Shown one piece after another: positions 1 through 12,052 of a stretch of DNA of 64,000 nt. Position 1 is the first letter of the stretch. Each line of letters opens with the position of its first letter. Below the pieces are notes generated by a model that did no database searches, was not told where the DNA came from, and was given only the letters and a program-made list of their open reading frames with translations. Both the position numbers and the translations under genes were made by a program. Origin of the DNA: Acarospora socialis (taxonomy: Eukaryota; Ascomycota; Lecanoromycetes; Acarosporales; Acarosporaceae); contig JAMYGW020000006.1 in assembly GCA_025617375.2 (NCBI GenBank), positions 1,968,089 to 2,032,088 on the forward strand, given 5' to 3'.

Positions 1-192
1 AGCAGTATTCATCTCAATCTTCACTTATATCTCAGCAGTATTCTCTTTCATGTTTTCTTCACTCTTTTCTTTTTTCTTTTCTTCACTGTGAGTTTTTTCA
101 TTCTCATGTGTTTCTTCAGCAGTCAGTGTCTTCTCTTTACTCAGTATTATCTTTGTAGAACTATGTTTCATTGAAGATTTCTTGCTATATGT
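1..192. other. AT-rich flank left of element A
   Basis: CpG-free, pyrimidine-rich sequence before the first LTR. No reading frame or recognisable repeat end is visible. Its last five bases (TATGT, 188-192) are the left target duplication of element A; the right partner is TGTGT at 18,778-18,782, one transition different. Confidence 0.6.
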
Positions 193-552
193 TGTTACAA
201 CCATGTCTGAAGAGAAAAAAACCCATGAGTCTGAAATCAGAAGTTTGTCTGAAGTGTGTATGAAGAAACTGCTAAACAGCAGTCATATAACAGTACAACA
301 GCTCAATGATGAGCAGACAAGCTGAAAGCTCAATCTCTCAACATCAAGACATCAAGATATCAAGAGAGTTCAATGCAGAGATGTTGAGCATGTTCTATAT
401 AGTAGAGTTGTTTTTCTTATAAAAACAATCATGTTCAACTTAAATAATCATCTAAGAGTTAAAGACCAGAACCATTTCAGACCAATTGTTATATTAACAA
501 GCACAAACTCTTAGCTCTACATACTCAAGAAATCTCAGGTTAGAACATTACA
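193..552 (+). repeat. 5' LTR of element A (360 bp)
   Basis: It begins TGTTACAACC and ends GAACATTACA. It matches 18,417-18,777 and the LTRs of E and G over its length, with differences that look like transitions only. The gag region follows directly. Confidence 0.88.
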
Positions 553-2301
553 CTTTGAACACTCTTATGATATAATGAGTATGATGTTTGACACACAGAA
601 AAATGTCTCAACTTTGTTCTTGAGACAAGCTCAGACAAATTCATCTTTACTATTTACTTCAGATAGAATGACAGCACAATCAGCAATGATGCTGACTTAG
701 ACTATACAACTATTTCTGAGTGCATCTAAGATACAGATATCAAATATCTTTGATGAAGAGAGAGAGAAGCTGTGAGTCTTTGTGACTAAACTTAATCTAT
801 ACATTGAATTTAATCAGCTGAAGTTTCAAATCAATCAAGAAAAGACACTGTTTGCAACAACCTATCTTGTGAATGCAGCTTTTGATTGAGTTGATCTCAA
901 ACTGCATGAGTTTCTAGAAAAGAAATATGAAGAATGCAATGCAGACACAGAGTTTATGTTTAATGACTACATATGATTTAAGAAAGAATTAAGAAAAGTC
1001 TTTAAAGTAATTAATGAAGAAAGAACAGCAGAAAAATGAGTTTACATCTTACAACAAAGTGAATCAGCAGCAGTATATATCACAGAGTTTCAGTGATTAA
1101 TGACACTTATCAGATAAAATAATGAAGCACTCATCTATTAGTACTATTATGAGTTGAGAAAATTCATCAAGAACAAAATAACTCAAGCAAAACAATCAGA
1201 TAATCTTCAGAGAATGATTGATCTGAATATTAACATTAATAGTTGTCAATGAGAACAACAGATGAAACAAAAAGAATATTGAATATTATCTATGATAAAA
1301 GATCAAGAAGAAAGCTTCTGACTGTGAATGAAGCAATATATTTCATTAATAAGACATAGAGAAACAAATTCTATGAATCTCAATGTGATTAAAAAGTGTC
1401 ATCAGAAATCATGAAAGATTAAATGAACAGAGTATGAATGTCAGTCAGAGTGGTTCACTAAGTCTTAGATGACACTGTGAAATGAAATGTAAATGTGTTA
1501 CAACTGCAGAAAACTCAAACATCTTGTCTGAGAATGCAACAGATCTCAAATGAAAAGAAAGAATATTGCAGTGACAGTCAAGAAAAATACATGCATAGTG
1601 CATGACACTCTCAGCTAAACAGTCTGTTACAATGACATGTGCAGAGTACACATAAGTGCAAAAGATAAAGCTGAATAATATCTTCAGAGATTACACAAAG
1701 ACATGAAGAACAGATATGATGCAAGAAGTTAATCAATTTACAAAAAAGAATTAGCTATTCTTATCAAGAAAAGAGTTCTTGATGCTGAGAAAGAAGACAA
1801 TGCTCTTGAAGATGACATTGAAGAGACTGATGATTATGAATTTCAGATTGATGAATCTTAAATATTTTCTGACAACAATACACTCACAAAAGAAAGTTTG
1901 AACAATGCTGAGACAGAGTTCTCAAGAAAGTACTGAGCAAAGATCAAAAGAGATCTAAGTATCAAGAGAGAAACAGCATCAAATCACAATACAATGTAGA
2001 AAAAAAAGCAAAATCAGAAAGCAGAGATATATTAAGAATTTGATGATTTAATAAGAGATATACAAACAGTCATGAGAAAACTGATATCAGAATCTCTTGT
2101 GTAAAAAATCAAGAGTCACAAGATCAAGATATGCTTATCTGAAGAGTATATCATGCAGAATGAAAACAAGTGAACTTTCAGCAAAGAATATATATCATCT
2201 GAATTTCTGCAAAGAGTAAAAGTCTGTGAGAGTCAATTGCAGATGAAATATAATCAGTATGAATTTCAACTACATCTGAAAAGATGCATTGAGTGACACA
2301 G
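553..2301 (+). pseudogene. gag (and gag-pol spacer) of element A, degenerate
   Basis: Gag is the structural capsid/nucleocapsid protein of the retrotransposon particle. The capsid-like part lies around 740-1,330, with the typical layout of an aliphatic helix-rich domain followed by a DEALI-type helix near 1,120. A CCHC zinc knuckle is readable at about 1,496-1,537 as CYNC-x4-H-x4-C, with a TGA just before the last Cys. Multiple TGA stops interrupt the frame. Coding continuity stops at 2,301, where element D is inserted, and resumes at 8,379. No functional protein can be made. Confidence 0.8.
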
Positions 2302-2617
2302 TGTTATGTTTCAACTGAGATTTCTCAATTATAGGACTAGAGTTTGTGCTTCTTGATACAAAGGTTCAAAGGTTCTAGGTAAACAGTAGCTTTGTATTGC
2401 ATAACTAGATGAGTTGAACATGATTGATTTCATAAGGGAATCAACCCTACTATATAGAAATAAACACACTGACACACTCAGCATTTCAGTGTTCTGATGT
2501 GTTCTTGGCACATGCTTACAAGAAAATGTCTGACATTTTATCATTTCATGCTTAGAATTATGCCTGCTTCAGGTGTACCCTCTATCACACTACTCTTCTT
2601 GAAATATGATCATAACA
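2302..2617 (-). repeat. 3' LTR of element D (316 bp)
   Basis: In + orientation it starts TGTTATGTTTCAAC and ends ATCATAACA. It pairs with 8,058-8,373. The pyrimidine run at 2,618-2,634 just inside it is the polypurine tract of the - strand element. Confidence 0.9.
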
Positions 2618-2640
2618 CCATCTCTCTTTTTCAGATGCTA

Positions 2641-3012
2641 GTTCTCTAGAGTTTATTTAAGTGAGAGTATATATCAGCACTTGTTCATCATCTCTTTTTG
2701 ATGATGCATCTGAAATTCAAAAATCATCTTCACCTTGTCAATACTATCTTTCATAAAGAAAATCCTGCACTCATTTCTTGTGATCATTGTCTTGACATTG
2801 ATCTCTCTTGTATTGTAATGTCTTCTGATTCTTTGATGTTGTCTGACTTCTTGAAGTCTGTGAAGTGTACTGAATGTGTGCATCAAGATCATCTCTGCAT
2901 CAGTCTCTCTCTTGACTTCTTAGAGTCTGTTTGTTTAAAGACTGAGAATGAGCTCTCTCTGACTCTTGATGAGCAACTTTCTGTGTTCTTAGCAAAAATT
3001 GCTAGATTGTGA
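2641..3012 (+). CDS. antisense accessory ORF of element D (Zn2Cys6-like), remnant
   Basis: This gene reads opposite to D's gag-pol, between its 3' LTR and the end of pol. A promoter-like block CTCTAGAG then TTTATTTAAG (2,644-2,661) precedes ATG at 2,701; the coding part is 2,701-3,012. The predicted protein shows C-x2-C-x6-C starting CDHC, an 18-residue spacer, then C-x2-C-x6-C starting CTEC. This resembles the spacing of fungal Zn2Cys6 binuclear clusters, though the spacer is longer than usual. Traces of the C-terminal half continue to about 3,130 after stops. Five copies of this gene occur in the window. Zinc or DNA binding is inferred from cysteine spacing only. Confidence 0.6.
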
Positions 3013-3149
3013 AAAATCTTGAAACAGTTCAAAGCTCAAATTGACACAAGAGCAAAGTGTCTCACTGAAGAGCTGACAGATGATAATGATGGAATGAAGA
3101 ACAAAAATTCTTGATCAATGTCACAACTTATGAATACAATATCTTCATT

Positions 3150-6100
3150 CTTCTGGTCTAACCTCAACTCTCTTTCTCAAAATGTCAAAGCATTCTTACA
3201 CAGTTCTTGAGGTTTTCTCCTGGCTCTCAGGTACTCTTTGAGATATTGTAATCTTTTTACTTGATGAGATAGTGAGCTTTCTCACTAATCATTCTCTTCT
3301 CTAGAATGTTCTCAACTTCATATTCTTCATTGAGTTCAACAGGTGTTTTGGTGGTTTGAAGTGGTATGAACTGATTGCAGTGCTGTAGCATGAATGCATG
3401 AAATACTGAGTGTATTCTCATTTTCTTGAGTAGATCTAGCTCATAGCTCAACTCCTTGATGTTTCATATGATCTTGAATAGTTCAATGCTCTTATTCTTC
3501 AGCTTCTTGCTTCTTTTCTTGATCTGTATGTTATTCATTTTTAAATATATCTTTTCTTCTTCTTCAAATGATTTTGCCTCTGTTGTTCATTCTGTTTGCT
3601 GTTTGATCTGTTTTGTCAGATCTTGATGCAGTTTCTTTAACTGTGTGATGTTCAAAATCACTCTCTGACTTCATGATTCATGTTCTTTGAAATCTTGTCA
3701 GACTTTCAGATTATAGTCATAGTTCATGTAGAAAGATGTTTCTTTCATAGTCTTGTTTTTCACATTGTTGTACACAAACTGTGCCATTGACAACAGTTGT
3801 ACTCAGTTGTTCTGACTTTCATTTACATAGTGTCTTAAGTACATTTCTACCATCTGATTCATTCATTTGCTTTGCTCATCTGTCTGTGAGTGATATGCTG
3901 TTGACATCTTGTGTTTTATTCTGAGTTCTGCTGTGAGTGTTTTTCAGAACTTGCTTGTAAATAGCTTGTCTCTGTTGGTGATAAACTTCTTTGATAGTCT
4001 GTGATTACTAATCAATTCTCTTAGTATTGTATATGTCAACATTGGTGCTGTTGCAGTTTCCTTGAATGAAATGAACATTGTGTATTTTGTCAATCTGTTC
4101 ACTATGATCAGTATACTATTGAATTTCACTTCTCATGCTGAGTCCTTTGACAGTGATAGTTTTGTAATGAAGTTCATAGTAACTGATTTTCATGGTGCAT
4201 TCAGTGCATCTAGTTGTGTTACTTTGTCATATTGTTTATCTCAGTTGATCTTATTTTTTTGACATGAATCACACACAGCAATCATCTTGGTGATTCAATT
4301 TCTAAGATCACTAATGTTGCATCTTCTTTGCACTAAATCTTCTGTGCATTTAACTTTCAGGTGTTCTCTGATTCTGCTGTGATGACATATCTTGATGAGT
4401 TCTTTGTTGATTAAAAAAGCTTGCTTCACCTTATACATTGCTGCTAAGTTCTTCATGAGAATTTTGTTGTCATCTTTGCTCAGAATTCTGATGTGTACCA
4501 TCTGTATGTCTTCATGATTGAGTTGTCTGCTCAAGACATCTGCTTCATCATTCTCATTATTCTTCTTGTAATGAATCTGAAATTTGTAGTCTGCTAACTG
4601 CTTCACTCAATGAACTTGTTGTTGATTGAGTTGTTTTGTCATTGTGAAGTTTCTCAGATTCTTGTGATCTGTATAGATCTGAATTGACTTGCTTATTCTT
4701 GCAAGATAAGATCTTCAATCTTGCAGTGCTTTCACTATTGCAAGAAGTTTCTTGTCATGAACCTTGTATCTTTTCTTGAGTTCTGATAATTTTCTAGATC
4801 AATATACTATGAGTCTTTGCTGTCTCTCTTCAATCTGATATAGATATGCTTCTACTGTGAAATCTGAAGTGTCAGTTTTCAGTATCTTCTCACATGCTAA
4901 ATTGAGTATTCACAGATGTGCTGTTTCACTAAGACTTTTCTTTAATATGTGAAATGCATCTTTCTGTTCTTTATCTCAATGTCATTTTTTGCTCTTGTGT
5001 GTCAAATGTGTCAGTGATTTCACAATTCTTGCATAGTTTGATACAAACTTTCAATAATAGTTTGTCAATTCTAGAAAGACCTGTACTTCCTTGATTCATC
5101 TTGGTGTTGGTCAGTTTCTGACTGCTTTCATTTTCTTTGAATTCTTCTCAATTTGTTCAGGTTAAATCACATAGTCTAGAAACTCAACTTTCTTGATCTC
5201 AAACCTGCTCTTTGACTTTTTCATGTACAAGACTCTCTTGTTAAGTTTTGTCAAGATCTTCTGCACATGCTTATGATGCTTTTCAAGGTTTTCTGAGTAT
5301 ATCAGAATATCATTAAGATATGTGATCACAAAATCATCAAGGTATTCTCTCAACATGTCATTGATTAATCTCTGAAAGATGACTGGTGCATTCTTTAGTC
5401 TGAATGGCATAATGGTATACTCATAATGTTTGTATCTTGTTTGAAATGCTGTTTTTCATTCTTTGTCTTTCTTCATTCTAACTTGATAGTAGGCATTCTT
5501 AAGGTCTAAGCTCATGAATCACTTAGCTTTGTCTAATTGGTTCTGCAACTCTTCTATCAATGGTAGAGAATAACTGTCTTGATGAGTTATCTTGTTGAGT
5601 TGTCTGTAATTGACACATAGTCACTTTTTGTCATCTTTCTTTGATATGAACAGAATCAGATATTCTGCTGATGACTTTAATGGTTTGATGAATTCTCTCT
5701 TAAGATTCTTGTCAAGGTAAGTTCTAACTTTCTTGAGTTGTTCTTTGCTCATTGAGTATAATGGCATTCACTTAGGTTGCTTTTCATTCAATAGTGATAT
5801 TTCATGATCTCATAACTTATGCTCTGATAAGCTCATTTCTGGTTGTTCAGAAATCTTGTATGTGTCTTTAACTGTGTATATTTCTTTTGTAACTCAATTG
5901 ATCTTTGAGTTTCTTCTGTGCAATCAAGGCATTTCTAGTACTGCATTGTAACTGATTGATTTCATGACATCAAACATGATCTCTTGTGAGTTTTCAAGAA
6001 TCAAGACTTTCACACAGGTTTTCTTGTCAATTCTTTTGATGACTTTGTTTGCTATTTGTATGTTGAATGAACAGTGCACTCACTGTGTAATTAATTCTAA

Positions 6101-8057
6101 CATATTGACTATCTGTTGACTCATGATGTTATCATTCACTTCAGAATTCACCAATGTGTTGATCTGGTGTTCATTAATCATGATCTTGATTCATATTCTA
6201 TGATCATTATTCTGTCTTTGAGATGCCACTAGCTTCTTATTCTCTAGTCTTGTTGAGAAAGCTTTTCATTTTTTGACTCACTTGATCATTCAGCTTGTCT
6301 TCAAAGTTCTTAAAATCATCTGAGTTTTCTTCTGACCATAAGATTTGCATACTTTAGACTGTGCTGCTCAATGTATCTTTCTGAGTGTAGTTGAAGTTCA
6401 TACTGATTGTACTTCATCTGCAACTGACTCTCACAGACTCTTACTCTTTGCAGAAATTCAGATGATATATACTCTTCATTGAAGATTCATCTGTCTTCAT
6501 TCTGCATGATATATTCTTCAGATAAGTGTATCTCAATCTTGTGACTCTTTGTTCTTCAAACAAGAAATTTTGACAATACTGTGTCATCACTGCTGAAACA
6601 TTCATCTTTAACAGCTGTCATCAGCTTCTCTAGCTGGTCATATGTCTCTTGTGTCTTTATATTCTTGTGTTGCACTTTCTGTTTCTGAGCTTGTGTCTCT
6701 TGCTCAAGCTCTTGCTTCTTGAATCAAAGTCTTTCTTCTTTCAACACTCATTGTTAATTCTCAGAGTGCTGATATGCTGTCTTCAGCTTCATATTGACTT
6801 CTTATTTGTCAATTTCTTTCTGGTCTGCATTTAAATTCAGTACTTGTCAGATGCTATCACTGTAGTCTTCTTCTATCTGAGTTTCTCAAGTATTGATCTC
6901 TTTGATCTTGACATCAAGAACATCTTTCTTGATAAGAATAGTTAATTCTTTCTTATAGATTGATTGACTCATTGTGTCATATCTATTTCTCATGTCTTTG
7001 TGCAGTTTCTGTGGATACTATCTGACTTCATCTTTTGTACTCATATGTGTTCAGCACATATTGTCATAACAGGCTGTTCAACTCAGAACATCATGCACTA
7101 TGCTGAGTTTCTTTGTTTTTGTTTCAACCATTATCACTGCAACATTCTTTCTCTCTATTCAAGGTCTATTGCACTTTTGAGTGAGGTGTTCAGGTTTTTC
7201 ACAGTTGTAACATGTTCACATTTCATCTCACAGTGTTATCTGAGACTTAATGAATCATTCTGTCTGACATTCAGACTCTGCTTATTTAGTTCTTTATAAC
7301 TTCTGATGGTGCTTCTTGATCACATTGAGATTCATAGAGTTCAAGTATAATTGTCTCTAATTTTCTCTCTGAGATCTACTTGTTCATTTCTGTTGTCAGT
7401 AGTTCTTTCTTTTCATCTGATGTTCTCATTGATGACTGTCTATCATAATCATCTGATTGATTAATTCTTGCAAATTGTTGAGTTTCTTGTCTTGTGCAAT
7501 CTCATCTTTGATAGACTTCTTCAAGTCTCAATAGTATGTTGATGCTAACTGATTCATGTTTCATTGCATGAGTGTTGCAAGTCATTGAAACTCTGCCACA
7601 TACTTGACTGCAAATTCTTCTTGTCATAACATGTGTATCTTTTGTTCTGCTGCACATTTCTCATTCATTACTCTGAAGATCACTTTAAGCTTCTTCTTGA
7701 ACTGTTCTCAATGACTGATGTATGAGATGTTTACTTCTTTCTCTCTCAGACTCATGGTCAGAAACTCTTTGAGCTTGAGTTTGACTCAGTTGAATGCTGT
7801 GTTCTTCAGGTAGGATATTGTGAACAAGACTCTGTTGATATTGCTTGAAAACTTCTTCACATTGAATTCAATGTACAGGTCTAGTTGAGCAAGAAATTGT
7901 CTCAGGTTTCATTGATTGCCCATAAAGTTCTCTGGTGTCTTGACTTTGAGTATTTTTGAATTGACATTGACTGTCTTTGTTGATTTGATGCTCTGTGATG
8001 CACCATCTGAGGTTGATTCTTTGAATGACATTCTTTGTATTGTGAGAGTGTTCAAAG
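3150..8057 (-). pseudogene. gag-pol of element D, degenerate
   Basis: Read on the - strand from 8,057 downward: capsid-like gag with a PENF motif near 7,920; a CCHC zinc knuckle at 7,171-7,212 (CYNC-x4-H-x4-C, all four ligands intact); protease region around 6,130; reverse transcriptase about 5,750-5,160; RNase H about 4,900-4,700; integrase about 4,600-3,900 with DRDK near 3,970; and a chromodomain-like end near 3,450-3,260 (YEVENIL motif). The RT active-site loop reads YLND near 5,310 instead of YLDD. Numerous TGA stops sit at Trp and Arg positions. Known family: Ty3/gypsy chromoviruses. The copy cannot encode a working polyprotein. Confidence 0.85.
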
Positions 8058-8373
8058 TGTTATGTTTCAACTGAGATTCCTTGATTATAGGGCTAGGGTT
8101 TGTGCTTCTTGATACAAAGATTCAAAGATTCTAGATAAACAGTAGCTTTGTATTGCATAACTAGATGAGTTGAACATGATCAATTTCATAAGAAAATTGA
8201 TCCTACTATATAGAAATAGACACACTGACACACTCAGTGTTTCAGCATTCTGATGTGCTCTTGACACATGCTCATGAGAAAACACCTGATGTTTCATCAT
8301 TTCATGCTTAGAATTATGTCTGCTTTAGGTGTACTCTCTATTATGTTATTCTTCTTGAAGTATGACTGTAACA
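8058..8373 (-). repeat. 5' LTR of element D (316 bp)
   Basis: Paired with 2,302-2,617 and the same length. CACAG follows at 8,374-8,378 as the right target duplication. On the - strand the sequence right after this LTR is CTTTGAACACTC, shared with the other elements. Confidence 0.9.
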
Positions 8374-8378
8374 CACAG

Positions 8379-11300
8379 TTTAAAGTATGCAAATCTCATG
8401 ATCAAAAGAGAATCAAGATAATTTCAAGAACTTTGAAGACAAGCTGAATGAACAAGTAAGTTAAAAAATGAAGAGCTCTCTTGACAAAACTAGAGAAAAA
8501 GAAGCTAGCAGCATCTCAAAGAAACAACAATAATCATTAAATATAAATCAGAGTTACAATCAACAAACATCAAATCAACACATTGATGAATTCTGAAGCA
8601 GACAGTAACATTATAAGTCAAAAAATAGTTAATATGTTAGAATTAGAGACACAGTGAGTTCACTGTTCATTCAACATACATATGATGAATGAAGTCATCA
8701 AAAGAATTGATGAGAAAATCTGTGTGAAAGTCTCAATTCTTGAAAATTCACAGAAGATAACATTCAATGTTATGAAATCAATCAGATATGATGCAGTACT
8801 AAAGATGCTCTAGTTGTGTGAAAGAAATCTGAAGATTGACTGAATTACAAAAGAAATATGTACAGTTAAAGACACATACAAGATTTCTAAACAATCAAAG
8901 ATGAGCTTATTAGAGTATAAGTCATGAAATCATGAAATACTGCTATTGAATGAGAAGCAATCTAAGTGAATATCATTATACTCAATGAGCAAAGATCAAC
9001 TCAAGAAAGTAAGAACTTATCTTGACAAGAATCTCAAGAAAGAATTCATAAAATCATCAAAATCACTGGCAGAATACCTGATTCTGTTTGTATTAAAGAA
9101 AAATGAAAGAAAACAACTATGTGTTGATTACAGACAACTCAATGAGATAACTCATCAAAATAGTTATTCTCTATCATTAATAGAAGAGTTGCAGAATCAA
9201 TTAAACAAGACTAAGTGATTCATGAGCTTAGATCTTAAGAACATCTACTATCAAGTAAGAATGAAAGAAGATGAAGAATGAAAAACAGCATTTTGAACAA
9301 GATATGAACATTATGAGTATATCATTATGTCATTTGAGCTGAAAAATGTTTCAGCAATCTTTCAGAAATTGATCAATGACATATTGAGAGAATATCTTAA
9401 CAATTTTGTAATTACATATCTTAACAATATTCTGATATATTCAGAAGATCTTAAGAAGTACTGTGAGCATGTGCACAAGATATTGACAAAGTTCAACAAA
9501 AGAGTCTTGTATGTGAAAAAGTTAAAAAGCAGGTTCAAGATCAAGAAAGTTGAGTTTCTAAACTATGTGATTCAATCTGAACAGATCAAGAAGAATTCAA
9601 AGAAAATAAAAGCAGTCAGAAACTGATCAACATCAAAATGAATCAAGAAAGTACAAGTCTTTCTAGAGTTGACAAACTATTATTAAAAGTTTATATCAAA
9701 TTATGCAAGAATTACAGAATCACTGACACATTTAACACACAAAAGCAAAGAATAACATTGAAATCAGAAACAGAAGAATGCATTTAACATATTAAAAAGA
9801 AGTTTTAGTGAAACAGCATATCTGAGAATATTCAATTTGACATATAAGAAAATACTGAAAACTGATGCTTCAGATTTCACAGTAAAAGCATATTTATATT
9901 AGATTGAGAAGAAACAACAAAAACTCATAGCATATCAATTTAGAAAGCTATCAGAACTCAAGAAAAAATATGAGATTCATGACAAGAAACTTCTTGCAAT
10001 AGTAAAAGCACTACAAGATTGAAGATCTTATCTCACAGAGACAAACAAGTCAATTCAGATATATACAGATCACAAGAACTTGAGAAACTTCATAATGACA
10101 AAACAACTCAATCAATGACAGATTTGTTGAGCAGAGCAGTTGGCAGATTATGAATTTCAGATTCATTACAAGAAAAATAATGAGAATAATGAAGCAGATG
10201 TCTTGAGCAGGTGATCTGATCATGAAGATGTACAAATAATATATGTTGAAATTCTCAGCAAAGACAACAACAAAGTTCTCACAAAAGACTTAACAGCAAT
10301 GTACAAGATGAAACAAGCTTTCTTGACAGACAAAGAACTCATTGAGATGTGTTATTACAGCAAGATTGAAGAACATCTGAAAGTTAAATGCACTGAGAAT
10401 CTAGTGCAAAGAAGACACAATGTTAACAATTTTTGAAATTAAATCATCAGAATGATTGCTGTGTGTGATTCATGCTGAAGAAATAAGATTAACTGAGATA
10501 AATGATATGATGAAGTAACACAACTAAACACATCAAATGCATCATGAGAGTCAGTTATTATGAACTTCATTATGAAGTTATCACTGTCTAAGAACTCAGC
10601 ATGAGAAGTGAAATTCAATAGTATATTGATCATAGTGAACAGATTAATCAAGTACACAATGTTCATTTCATTTAAAGAAATCACAACAGCATCAATATTG
10701 ACATACACAATACTAAGAGAATTGATTAGCAATTATGAGCTATTAAAGAAGTTTATCATCAACAGAGACAAACTGTTTACAAGTAAGTTTTGAGAAACAC
10801 TCACAGCAGAACTCAGAATAAAACATAAAATATTAATGACATATCATTTACAGATGAATGAACAAAGTAAATGAATGAATTAAACAGTAAAAACTTACTT
10901 AAAACACTATGTCAACAAGAATCAGAATAACTGAGTACAACTATTGTCAATGATACAGTTTGCATACAACAACACAAGAAATGAAATCACAGAAGAAACA
11001 TCTTTCTACATGAACTATGACTATAATTCAGAGATATAATGAGATTTCAAAGAACACAGATCATGAAGTCAGAAAGTAATTCTGAATATCACTTAGATAA
11101 AGAAACTGCATTAAGATCTAACAAAACAGATTGAACAGCAGACAGAACAAACAACAGAGATAAAATCATTCAAGAAAGAAGAAAGAGTGTATTTAAAAAC
11201 AGACAACATACAAATTAAAGAAAGAAGCAAGAAGCTGAAGAATAAAAGCATTGAATCATTTAAGATTATATGAAACATCAAAGAGTTAAGCTATGAGCTA

Positions 11301-11606
11301 GACTTACTCAAGAAAATGAGAATATACTCAGTATTTCATGCATTCATGTTACAGCATTGCAATCAGTTCATATCACTTCAGATCATCAAAACATCTGTTA
11401 AACTTAAAGAAGAATATGAAGTTGAGAACATTCTAGAAAAGAGAATGATTAGTGAAAAAGCTTATTATCTCATGAAATGAAAAGATTACAATATCTCAGA
11501 AAGTATCTGAGAACTCAGAGAAAATTTTAAGAACTGTGTAAGAATACTTCAACATTTTAAGAAGAAAGATTAACATTGATATTAGCTCAGAAGAATGATG
11601 ACATCA
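8379..11606 (+). pseudogene. pol of element A, second half
   Basis: Continuation of element A after nested D. In order: aspartic protease region near 8,585-8,620 (the DSGA-type active site has decayed, reading NSEA); reverse transcriptase about 8,985-9,620 with CVDYRQLN at about 9,119 and the catalytic loop reading YLNN near 9,420; RNase H about 9,840-10,130; integrase zinc-binding region about 10,340-10,500 and core 10,600-10,800 with a DRDK-type motif; chromodomain-like end about 11,410-11,490 (YEVENIL). Stops are almost all TGA in place of Trp/Arg. It is interrupted at its 3' end by element B. Confidence 0.85.
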
Positions 11607-11613
11607 AATTAAC

Positions 11614-12027
11614 TGTAATGTTCTAATCTGAGATTTCTTGAGTATGTAGAACTAAGAGTTTGTGCTTATTGATATAACAACTGATCTGAAATGATTCTGG
11701 TCTTTAACTCTTAGATTGTTATTTAAGTTGAACATGATTGTTTTCATAAGAAAAATGACTCTACTATATAGATACTGTGCTTGTCATCTCTCATCAGTCT
11801 CATCATTGAGTGCATCAAGCACATTGAGCTTCAGCTTGCTTAGCTTGTCTTCTGCACATTGAGCATGATGAGATGTCATGTGACTGCTGTCTAGCTTGCT
11901 CAGCTTGCTGTCTACACATTGAGCATGACAAAATGTCATGTAACTGCTGTTTAGCAGTTCTCTGAGTGTATGTTCTTTTCATGTACACACTGATTCATTT
12001 CAAGTCTGTTCTGACTTGACTGTAACA
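11614..12027 (-). repeat. 3' LTR of element B (414 bp) with 60-bp tandem duplication
   Basis: Starts TGTAATGTTC and ends GACTGTAACA in + orientation. Two diverged 60-bp units lie at 11,833-11,892 and 11,893-11,952. This accounts for most of the extra length over the 341-361 bp LTRs of A, E and G. Confidence 0.9.
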
Positions 12028-12052
12028 TCATTCTTTTTTTCTCAGGTGCTAG

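Larger units (their letters stand above)
2302..8373 (-). mobile_element. Ty3/gypsy element D nested in A (- strand)
   Basis: A 6,072-bp element lies in reverse orientation inside A. Its two 316-bp LTRs are 2,302-2,617 and 8,058-8,373. The target duplication is a perfect CACAG (2,297-2,301 and 8,374-8,378). The uninterrupted target is visible in element E around 58,243-58,270, where the same host sequence reads straight through. LTRs differ only by transitions, many as TG in one copy against CA in the other, implying ancestral CpG. It belongs to a different LTR family from A, B and E, although gag-pol is related. Confidence 0.93.
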
